This document shows, piece by piece, positions 27,301-39,818 of a stretch of 64,000 bases of DNA. The DNA is from Liolophura sinensis. Its lineage: Eukaryota; Mollusca; Polyplacophora; Chitonida; Chitonidae. A program made the position numbers and the translations under genes. The DNA lies in contig NC_088295.1 in assembly GCF_032854445.1 (NCBI RefSeq), positions 66,261,249 to 66,325,248 on the forward strand. The letters run 5' to 3'. Below the pieces are notes generated by a model that saw nothing but the letters and a program-made list of their open reading frames with translations, was not told the DNA's origin and did no database searches. Positions within the stretch are counted from its first letter, which is position 1, and each line of letters starts with the position of its first letter.

Positions 27301-30300
27301 TTACGGGCAGCATTGCAGGTTTGGGACTGCTTCGTTTATTTGTAACGTAGTAAGAGTATATCCCCTGAACAAGCGTTTACACGAATCTGTTATGTTGTTC
27401 ATCTGTTTAGCTCACCTTATGAAGTAAGGAGAGGTAATGCGAGAGAGGGATCAGATGCTGTCGGTGACGATGTCCAGTTTGGTTAAAGTTTTTGGCCAAA
27501 CATAGGGTCTCAGTGGCCACCGATAGTTCACAGATAGCCAATCATCGGTAGCGATTTGCATATTAACATCATACATCAACATTTACCTCATAGCTCAACA
27601 TTTTGCTCAGCTATTCATAGGGCTGCAATTGCCTCCCATAATACATGGAATGCCAAATGGAGTTCCTGATTTGCATGTCAAAGACCTCTGTGGTAAATGA
27701 AGTTGGGCACTAACTCGTCTCAGTTTTTTTACCACCACAATGATTTATGACTGCATAACATGAAGTCAATGCTCTGCAATCCTTATCCATATGTTAAACA
27801 GTCCTAGGTGTTACAATATAATAATTTTGGTCTTTCTTGTTGATTTAATGACTAGATCGTAGTACCATATTATTAAAGGATATTGTCTGTGTATGACAGT
27901 GTCATTCATTCTACTTTTTGGGGGTTAGAGGCCAATATTTGAATGTATCACGTGACTTGAACATTGAAGGAGAAGAAAACATAAAAATGATGCCCAAAAT
28001 CAGATGAAAGAGCATCAAAACTTATTTGCAAATATGATCTTTAATATTTTGGGGGGATTTTTTTTTTCTAGAGAAAAGGGCATTTGAAAATATTTTTGTA
28101 TGGTGGGCGTTCAGACCAACTTTTGGTATTGATCATTGTTACATAATAATGTTCTAAATAAGGATGTGATGAGCGTCTAATAAATTAATTTGAATGTAAA
28201 TTTGTTTATTAAATCGAAACGTATGCATTTAAGGTAATTTATGATAATATTTGTGAACGTATTAAAAGTATAAATATGTTCCAAATTGAGGTTTAACACA
28301 TTTGTTACCTGAAAAGAACAAATTTTAGTTCAAAAATATTTATTAAACCTGTGTTACATCCTCATTTATGACATTATTGAAAAAAGACTATAAATGCCAA
28401 AAGGTGGTCTACGATACAAAAATTATTTTCAAGTGTATTTTTCTCTTTAAGGAAAAATCAGAAAAAATATTGAAGACCACATTTAGGAATAACTTTTCGC
28501 ACTCTTTCGTCTGAACTTTGTCATTTTTATGTTTTCTCCACCTGTAAGCAGTTTTATGAACTGCTCAATGAGGGGAGCTACCAGTATTCTCAGAATGCCT
28601 TCTTATATCATGCTTCAGTAAACATGAATGACATATGTAATTTGGGTCTTTCTCTTTGTCCATTTGCCTGTCTGTACCACTTTGTTTTAATATTTAACAC
28701 TCTAGCTCTTAATATTCTTCGATTTTAATAAAAGTTTGTGCACAGGTTGATATTGTGGAACCTCGGTTCATGATTGAAAACCAACCACTTCTGTGCTGGT
28801 GGTTGGTTTCTATGACTTAATAGCTGCAGATAAAGTCCAATTGTTATACAAGTAGCCTTGTTAGTTTTCTAGTGCAGCACAGTGACTCGGCAGCCTCTTA
28901 CCAATGTGGTCACTCTGCCCTTACCCTTATAAGTTGTACTAAAGGTACACTTGAGGTACATCTCATGTGTACCATTGGGGTGTAACATATCTGAACTGAG
29001 GTATGTCTGAGGTATACTTGAGGTGTATCTGAGGTGTATCGAAGGTGTATCTGAGGTACTGCCAATTATGCAAATTAGTACCTCAAGTACACCTATAGTA
29101 CACTTTTTGAAATTTAGTGCTACTCCTTTTCTGTGCCTTTTAAAACTGTTGATGTGGCCAAACATGTCACTAATTCTGTCCCACAAAGCAACAGTCAGTG
29201 CATAATTGGGTTGTTTTCCCACAGCCTGGAATATTATGCACCTTGTTCAGGGCAGCCATCTTGGAATAATCAGGGGCAAATATACCCATACTCTGTGATT
29301 GGTCAATATCTGCACGCTGGATCGTAAATCATTATGGAGTGAGCGGGGGTTATATTTATTCCGTAAACATTTTTCTTTTGCACAAAAAGATTTGTAATTT
29401 TGCACTCACCATTTTGTCAGAAGTAAAATGTAAAATGTAAATGAGTTTTAAAACTTTAAAAAAGTGACTGAGATACATGACTGCTAAATTATAATCAAAA
29501 GCTTTCAAAGTTTCTAAGGTGTACCTCAGGTACATCATTCATTTTTTTTAACTTTCAAAGTTTCTGAGTTGTACCTGAGGCACATCTTCTAAGTGTTGAA
29601 GTTCCTGAGGTACAGTACATCTGAGGTATAGGCATATGGCTGGTGTGTACTTGAGGTACAGTACAGCTCATCTATACCTCACACTAAGGTGTACATGAGG
29701 TACATGCATTCTTGTATAAGTTGCATATTGAATGAATTGGTTGATTATTGTGGGTGCAATATCTGCAATGACTGCCCGTTTTATAAAAACTATCCGTTTT
29801 TATAAAATTTTGGGGTGTAGATTCATGCTGTGCCCCCGTACATTCAAATTCCAAAACCAGCGTCATCTGTGCATCAGGTTTACATACATGTACTTAGCAT
29901 GAAAATTCATGGAAAAGTTTTGGAATCTTTATAGCAGTGTGATTTAAATTCTCTGAATATGCTTGTTACGTGTGACTTCAAGTAATTGACACCATTAAGC
30001 TAGGTTTTAAGTTCTCTGGAAACGGAACACATGTAAAGTTGCTTGTGTTTCAGTCATCTTAAGTCTCTGGAGGAATGGGGTCAGTCCCATTCTTGGTCAA
30101 AGCATGTTCAACATTCCCTTTTTCATTGTTCTGTGGTCTTTGTAGCAAGAATTGGTCAGTAGTGCTCTATGACAGAAAGTTGTTTTACTGTAGGAAAGTT
30201 TTCTTTGATTGCTTTGTTATTGTTATAGGTATCCTGGAAAATTAGTGATAAAAGTTCCATCAAACAGACTATTTCTCTGGATGCTGATTGCCCATTTGTC

Positions 30301-33300
30301 AAGTTTGAAACGCAGGTGAGCAGCTTGTATGTACATATGCATAAGCACTGTTAGCAAGTACTTGTATTTTAATGCATTTTCCTTTCTTTTGCATGAAAAT
30401 TATTTTCAGCAGTATTAACAATTACCTTTGCTGGAAATTTAATACACACCTGTGTATGTAATTACCACTCAATTTGTGTTTTTTAGCTTTGCTTTTAATT
30501 AATCAAATCTTGGATAATAAATTAAAATTAAAAGAAAGTTTGCTGATGGTTTTGTTGGTTTTCACTAAATAATATTAAAGAATGTTTTTTTAGGTAAACT
30601 TGCTTAAACTCATTGACTTTGTTATTTACATCCCTGAAGGTTGAATGGCATGAAAGTCACAAGTTCCTCAAAGTGGAATTCCCGACCTCTGTGAAATGTG
30701 ACAACGCCACCTATGATATCCAGTTTGGTCACTTACAACGTCCTACACACAACAACACTTCCTGGGACATGGCAAAGTTTGAGGTGAGGCTTACATTGTT
30801 TTTTGTACAGTTTTTGTCCATTTATGGCTTGGGAGTAACATTAAATCTATTCATTTTCATCAATTTTCTTTTGAAATAACAAGTTAACGCAGTTCACTTT
30901 TTCAAATGTATGTTTTTTAAAATGAATGAAAAAGCCAAAGAAAAGCTTTCTTATGATTATATTCCCAACATCTCATTGAAAGAACTCTCCATATTTGCTC
31001 GAGGGAAAGTTCCGTTCTACATGTATTAGTTTACAGCGCATTCGGATTTGAGTTTAGTCTTCTATCAGCTGTTAAGCTTTACAGGCTTCATAACAAAATA
31101 ACTGATAACTAATGACTGATGTAATCATCTTTGCTCTGACTGGATAATTCTAACATATACATGTCCCTGCATTACTTGCACCAGTTTTTCGGTCAGGAAA
31201 GGTACGTTAGGTACAAATAGGAACTGTGTAAACACACCAGTGAAAGCTTTTTGGATAAAGTCGGTTTGATATTCTTGAATCTTAACTAATTCGAAGGAAA
31301 ACACATACAAGATGAATTCCAGTGGATGAAGATAGTGAATTACAGAATCTCACACCCATTTAGATTATTTGTATTGCAATATTTCTCAGGTATGTAGCCA
31401 CAAATGGGCAGATCTTTCTGAGTACGACTTTGGCGTGTCCATCCTTAACGACAGCAAGTACGGCTTCTCCACAGCCCGCAATGTGATGAGACTGTCTCTG
31501 TAAGTCTTCTGGCCTCTTAATTATCACCTTGTTAAAGATGAGTCTATTATTTGTTGGCGTCATATTTTCTTGTTTCCCTTTGTATAGTCCGGGTGTGCGT
31601 GCACCGTAAGGTTGGTTAATCACATTCGCCTGTGCTTGAATGTGGGGCACGTCTCTATTGTATTGAGGAATGGTTTGGTAGCAGCAGTTAGAGTCTGCTA
31701 ATGGGTCTCTAAATAGCCTTGATGTAAATCAGAACTACTATATGTGGATTTTAAAATAGATACAGTTAACGGTAACTGTCTGGATGAGCTTGGTTTATTT
31801 TTCAAACTGACACTTATCGTTAAGCCTCTGTCTGTGTACCTCATTAATGTGAGCAGTATATGGAATACCACAAGGTTTAGAACAGATGGGCTGGAAATGA
31901 TTCTTTTCCACCTGTGTACTTGTTCACCAATGAAAATGTACCACTTGTGGAGTTGGCATAACCAGCTGTCATCCATGAGCACATCCTCATGTGTGCATGT
32001 CACATGTCACCGTGAACTCTGTCTTGAACAGTTTGGTGCAGAGAATCTACAGGTACATTCTTGTATATCAATTCATTCTGTTGTCTCTAGTGCTTACATA
32101 TAAATTAACTTTTTAGCGTGGGTGCCAAAACAAATTATTTTATTTCTTTGTTTGCATGCCGATACATAAATTCACTTTTTTCTCTGCCATCATAGACATA
32201 AATTCATTCTTTTTCTGTATGCCCTCACATAGATTCACACTTCTGTCTTCATAGCAAAATTTTTGAGTGCAGAATTTTATACCGGTCAAATAAACGAATA
32301 AATAAATAGTGAAAATGGCAACCTATACACCCCTATCTCTGTTTTCAGATTGAAGGCCCCTAAGGCTCCAGATGCTGATGCAGACATGGGCACTCAGAGA
32401 TTTACATATGCTGTCATGCCGCATACTGGTAAAACCTTTATTCCAACTGTTTTTTTTTTGTGATGGATGTATTTTACTGTATCCCTTTTAAGAATTAGTT
32501 ATTAAGTCTACAATCATGATCCTGTACTTTATGCATCCTTGGATCCTAAACCAATGTAAATGTGAGTGATCAAACCTTAAGCTTTTATTAACATTTTTAA
32601 TTACAGGTAGTTTCCAGTCAGCAGGTGTGATTCAGCAGAGCTATAACCTGAATTGTCCTCTAACTCAAGGGCTTATTCACTCTGGGGACAGTGTCCTGAC
32701 TCACCCAGGGGCCTTCTTCAAGATAGATACACAACAGGTTGTCCTGGACACCATCAAGAGGGTAAGTTCTTCACACTAGACAGACAAAATGCAGTTCTGA
32801 ACACCATCAAGAGGGTAAGTTTTTCACACTAGACAGACAAAACGCAGTTCTGAACACCATCAAGAGGGTAAGTTCTTCACACTAGACAGACAAAATGTGG
32901 TTCTGAACACCATGAAGAGGATAAGTTCTTCACACTAGACAGACAAAATGCAGTTCTGAACACCATCAAGAGGGTAAGTTTTTCACACTAGACAGACAAA
33001 ACGCGGTTCTGAACACCATCAAGAGGGTAAGTTCTGAACACTAGATAGACAAAATGCAGTTCTGAACACCATCAAGAGGGTAAGTTTTTCACACTAGACA
33101 GACAAAATGCAGTTCTGAACACCATCAAGAGAATAAGTTTTTCACACTAGACAGACAAAATGTGGTTCTGGACAGCATCAAGAGGGTAAGTTCTTCACAC
33201 TAGACAGATAAAATGCAGTTCTGAAGACCATCAAGAGGATAAGTTTTTCACACTAGACAGACAAAATGCAGTTCTGGACACCATCAAGAAGGTAAGTTCT

Positions 33301-36300
33301 GAACACTAGATAGACAAAATGCAGTTCTGAACCCCATCAAGCAGGTAAGTTCTGAACACTAGACAGACAAAATGTGGTTCTGGACACCATCAAGAGGGTA
33401 AGTTTTTCACACTAGACAGACAAAATGTGGTTCTGGACACCATCAGGAGGGTAAGTTTTTCACACTAGACAGACAAAATGTGGTTCTGGACACCATCGAG
33501 AGGGTAAGTTTTTCACAATAGACAGACAAAATGTGGTTCTGGACACCATCAGGAGGGTAAGTTTTTCACACTAGACAGACAAAATGCAGTTCTGGACACC
33601 ATCAGGAGGGTAAGTTTTTCACACTAGACAGACAAAATGCAGTTCTGGACACCATCAAGAGGATAAGTTCTTCACACTAGACAGACAAAATGCAGTTCTG
33701 GACAGCATCAAGAGGATAAGTTTTTCACACTAGACAGACAAAATGCAGTTCTGGACACCATCAAGAGGGTAAGTTTTTCACACTAGACAGACAAAATGCA
33801 GTTCTGGACAGCATCAAGGGGATAAGTTTTTCACACTAGACAGACAAAATGTGGTTCTGGACAGCATCAAGAGGATAAGTTTTTCACACTAGACAGACAA
33901 AATGTGGTTCTGTACACCATCAAGAGGGTAAGTTCTTCACACTAGACAGACAAAATGCAGTTCTGAACACCATCAAGAGGATAAGTTCTTCACAATAGAC
34001 AGACAAAATGTGGTTCTGGACACCATCAAGAGGGTAAGTTCTTCACACTAGACAGATAAAATGCAGTTCTGAAGACCATCAAGAGGATAAGTTTTTCACA
34101 CTAGACAGACAAAATGTGGTTCTGGACACCATCAAGAGGGTAAGTTCTGAACACTAGATAGACAAAATGCAGTTCTGAACACCATCAAGAGGGTAAGTTC
34201 TTCACACTAGACAGACAAAATGCAGTTCTGGACACCATCAAGAGGGTAAGTTTTTCACACTAGACAGACAAAATGTGGTTCTGGACACCATCAAGAGGGT
34301 AAGTTTTTCACACTAGACAGACAAAATGCAGTTCTGAACACCATCAAGAGGATAAGTTTTTCACACTAGACAGACAAAATGTGGTTCTGGACAGCATCAA
34401 GAGGGTAAGTTCTGAACACTAGATAGACAAAATGCAGTTCTGAACACCATCAAGAGGGTAAGTTCTTCACACTAGACAGACAAAATGCAGTTCTGGACAC
34501 CATCAAGAGGGTAAGTTTTTCACACTAGACAGACAAAATGTGGTTCTGGACAGCATCAAGAGGGTAAGTTCTGAACACTAGATAGACAAAATGCAGTTCT
34601 GAACACCATCAAGATGGTAAGTTTTTCACACTAGACAGACAAAATGCAGTTCTGAACACCATCAAGAGGATAAGTTTTTCACACTAGACAGACAAAATGC
34701 AGTTCTGGACAGCATCAAGAGGGTAAGTTCTTCACACTAGACAGATAAAATGCAGTTCTGAAGACCATCAAGAGGATAAGTTTTTCACACTAGACAGACA
34801 AAATGCAGTTCTGGACACCATCAAGAAGGTAAGTTCTGAACACTAGATAGACAAAATGCAGTTCTGAACACCATCAAGAGGGTAAGTTCTTCACACTAGA
34901 CAGACAAAATGCAGTTCTGGACACCATCAAGAGGGTAAGTTTTTCACACTAGACAGACAAAATGCAGTTCTGAACACCATCAAGAGGGTAAGTTCTTCAC
35001 ACTAGACAGACAAAATGTGGTTCTGGACAGCATCAAGAGGATAAGTTGTTCACACCAAACAGAAGTGACCACATACAGGCTCTTGTCAACAGTTCATATT
35101 AATGATTAAGAAGTAGCAAATTACATGCCCTAGCACCATGGTGTAAGCAAAATTACGTGAAAAGAATGTATTAGGTGTCACTAGAAGTAGTCAAAATGCT
35201 GTATTGTCATCACATTTTAATAATATACAAACTCAAATTAAAGCAAGGATGCAAGTAACAAATTTTGCCGTGGATAAAAGTTCTTTGCAATGGCCTGCCC
35301 ATGGCAACAAAACAGCATGGAACTTGTCAATAAAGACTTGTTATGGTGAGTTTTGAAGACCAAAAATGTCTGGAGGAACATGAAATAATACTTTGGTATC
35401 CATCTCTCCTTATCTTGGGATATTTCAGTGGCATGAGTTATAGTCATTGAATCAGTCATTTGAGCAGTCGAATGTTTTCTTTTTCAGGCTGAAGACAATG
35501 AGAAAGCTTTGGTACTGAGGATGTTTGAAGCATTTGGTGGAACGACAACTGCAACTCTTCATACTAACCTACCAGTGAAAGAAGTCACTAGGTAAACTTA
35601 TATTGTATGTGTTGAATACAAACCATTCTACATGTCACCAAGAGGTGAGCCTCTAGCCACCATGTGGTTTGATTCTGGTGCACCTTTGCCTTTGGACAGT
35701 TATGAAATAATAACTGAATATATCTGTCGGCCAGTTCAGGTGAATGATGTAAGCAAGATTGCTTTGTGTGATTGTACATGATTTCATTGCGGGACAACGA
35801 AGCCCAAATGGCTGTAAAGTTTGAAAGTATTGTTGCCTGGCCCTTCAGCCAAAGCTTTGCATATAATTGAGCATAGTTTCATGCCCAAAAAAGAAAAGGT
35901 TGTGGCTTAAGCCTGTGATTTTGTACCATAGGCATAAATAGCCAATGTGAATTGTTTGTCTCATGTATGACACGTGGTATGCTTGCATATAAAGGATATG
36001 TGTTTGAGACACACAAGTAGCCTGTTTATAGTGTGTTACAATCCTCTTGAAATCTAGTTGGTAGGGTACACAAAAAATCTGTGATGCTATATTTCAGACA
36101 GTGTAGTGCATTTCATATCTTTCATGTTTTAAAGTTTAGAATATGTTTTTTCGTGTCTTATCACTGCGTTTTTTTTATTAAAAAGGCGACATGCTTGTAT
36201 GTGCGTGTACAATTGGAAGTTCGATATACATTATTGTGTATTTCGAATTCAAGTTTTGCATATAATAACAGGGTGAAAGAGGTGATACATTTCCTTGTGG

Positions 36301-39300
36301 ATCATATACAATAACATATTTTTATGACCTCTTGCAAATGCAAAGAATGCTTCTGGAAAGGCACCTATCCATCGGTATGTGCAAGTACTGAAGACAGTTA
36401 AGTTACATATAAGTGCTTAACATATATTTTTTTATTTTGTTGAGGGAATCTTAATTGCTGAACTTTCAAAGAGTGAATGAGAATACATCAACTGATGGGC
36501 CGTTCTGGGGAGAAACGCTAGAAAAATAGAAGACTTTAACATCCATAAATAAAATAGTTTTTAGAAATGATCCACTAATCTATAACGCAGCAGCTTGGTC
36601 ATTAATTTTTGCGAAGAGTCCTTTTGACTTCCAGTGTTTACCATTGTCCAGGATAAGTTGATGGCCAAGCTGGCAAGCTGTCAGGATTCGCAATGGACCA
36701 CTGGAGGTTCCTGCAGCCTTCAAAAAATAGCTAATCCTGTAATTTAGATACACCGCATCAACCATTGATTTTGCTGACACTTGCAGAACGCTGCTTGAAG
36801 TCCAGTCCCATAAAGTGAGATTATTTTCGTGTTACTGGTGACAGTAAAAGATGCAGGCATTCCGTCAGTTCATGTGTGGAAGAGTTAATGAATGCCTCTG
36901 GTAAATAAACCTAAGGAAGAATCATCAACCACCACTTGTTCACTTTCGAATCCCCGTCTTTAAATCTGCTGGTTCTGTTTTTGTTTTTTTGATAAGCTTT
37001 CCCTTCTATCCACTTGATATATTTGCCCCCGCTATCTAACCAAAATCTCTTTTATAAGGCTTAGACGTTTACCAGGCCTGTGTTCTGTAATTTTTTTGTG
37101 TGTGTCTGTATGTATAGTTCATGATACTGATTAATGATCACTGATGCATCATGGGATTTATGATGAAAGAAAAAAATGTTAAAGCATGAAGACGAAGGGA
37201 TTGTGTTCACGGATAGCTTTTTTGCTAGCTTTAAACACAGTCGTCTTTCTTATTCTGATGTCTGTGGCCTGTGCTCTATGTAGCTTGACTTGTGTGGATG
37301 GATTAAACGGTCACGTGACCTTTGGACAGGCTTAGAACTTTTTACACAGTTGCTGGGATTATTTTTACATGTACGGTAATTTCTCAAAGTTTTTTTGCCA
37401 CCATAAAGATACAGTTTCATGTTCACTTTTTACTGTAGCAAAAGTTTCTTTTTGACTTTAATCGTAATTGTGAAGAAAGCATTAAATGTTTTTTAAAAAA
37501 AATATGAAGGCTGTTTTTGGAGAACTTTGTCGAACTTTCATATGCACAGCAGTTTTTGTTCCGTAAATAAGGAAACCGCTTGGTGTCCTATTCAAGATCG
37601 ACAAATTCTTATAGACAATTCTCCATACGTGTGAAAGTTCTAGGAAATTGATCTCTTAACCAATGAGGTGATCGTTTCCAGTTTGAACATATAATAATTG
37701 GATTCAAACCAGCAACCAGTAGAGTTAATCAAAACCCAAACATTCTAATAGTGTAGCGATTTTCATCAAATGCGCAGTTTCTACATTTCTTTGATATGGA
37801 CCATGTGCAGTTTCCATATTGTGATTGGATTCAAACCACCAACCAGTGGAATTAAACAAGCCCAAACATGTTAATAGTCTGGCGATTTTCATCAAATGCG
37901 CAGGTGCTACATTTCTTTGATATGGACCATGTTCGGTTTCCATTTGGAGACCATATACATGCAAGTTTTTTGCATTTCAGTCTATAATTAAAATTTCTGG
38001 TGTTCATGATCATGCTGGTTAGGTTTTTCCCTATTATCAACTTGCCAACGTAGATTGTGTAGCGGATATAGCTTCTTTTTTATCTGTCCGTCTAGCAAGT
38101 AGTTCCAAAGTAGTTTGCAACTGGCCTCATCTAACAGACTGTCTTGACTATGGGGACAGAATCAGTTGCTTTATTCATATTTGCTAACGGCAAACATGAG
38201 TTTTAATTCGACACATCTTCCTGCTTTTCCTAATTGTTCTACTATATTTTACCTATGCGTAGTGGGAGACAGGCATCTATGAATAGAAATTTCATAAAGA
38301 ATGCAGGAATCATCGACATTGGAGTATGTAGTTGGGGGATGATATAAAGCCAGTATGATGTGCTTCCCGTCGTGTACGTCTGGCAACGCTGGTGTACAAT
38401 GTTTAGTAAATATTCTTTGATTAATATCCTTATTCGCCTACTTGTATAAGTTATGCCAACAAATGGAACATTTCGGAACAAATACTACATATACCTTTAT
38501 AAGCTGCAGCAAGTATTTTCATGATCTACTCTCTATTTTTTTTAATTGGTCGGGCAAGTTTGGGGGATTGTATCTTTTTGACAAGAGCCATTCACTTCAC
38601 GTGGATCTTGAGTGCAGAACAAGGACTTCTAGCGGGATGTCGCAACTGTTGTGAATTTACGAGTTTCTCCTTTTGTTATTCCATTAACATAAACTGCACT
38701 TACGTGTGCTTGTAAATAATTTAGCCCATATATAGTACATGCCAAGCTCCTGTCCCAACCTTGGTAAAGCCTGTGGGCATGTATTAGAACACAACATGTG
38801 TTTTTGCCAGAGAACATTAAGGGGTTCATCACTAAGGATTGCGTTTGCTGTTGTCAAGCTTCAGCTTAATGGATCGACAAACTGTCATTAAAGGCATTCA
38901 GTCACAAAGTGACTTCCGTCTTTTAAAAAAAGGAGCTAATCTTGTAATTTAGATACAGCGCACTGGTCATTGATTTTTCTGAGGACTGTAAAGCCGTGCT
39001 TTAAATTCCCTCCTATAAAGTGAGGTTATTTTCGTGTTACTGGTGATAGTTAAAGATCCAGACTTCCGGTTCGGCCAGGCTGTTGGCTGCAGTCTAAAGG
39101 GTTCGAAGCTATTTACAGTATCTCTCATCAGATATCACGTATCACTGTTATTCCATCAGTCATTTAGATCGCATATATTTTGCATGTTTTTACATATTTT
39201 AAACAATAGACCTCAAACGGCTGCAGCTTTAAATGGTCAACTATATGTAGCGGTACAGTTTGAAATCGGATTAGTTGGATAACTATATGAAATTGCCTTT

Positions 39301-39781
39301 AAAAAATCAAAGTACCGCACGTGTGTAAAGGCTTGTGGTTTACTGTGGGCTGCATATGTATGATATTGAGAAATCTGTCATTCATATATATGTATATGAG
39401 ATTATGTGCTACATGTAGAATGTGTCCATGCTGCTGACTTATTTGACTGAACTCTTGTTACTGTCATGGCCCTTGAATGATAAAGTTCTTAACGATGATG
39501 TTCCAAAATTCTACATGTACCGGTATTTTTGTCTGGTGGCCAATGGTCTTCCGTCTGAATTGCACTGTCAGTTTCTCGCACATATTCTTAATTTGTTGGG
39601 TTGCAGTAAGACTATTTTTTTTAAATAAACATTTGAAATACCTGTTAAAACACAGAAATGTTTGTTTCACGGCAATTTAGGATAAGGTGTGTAGCTGCAT
39701 TCGTTTTCGTTATTGTCGGCCATGAGCAGTGGAAAAACTTTAAGTATGTGAACATGCATACTCTCTCTCTCTCTCTCTCTT

Positions 39782-39818
<37 letters not shown>

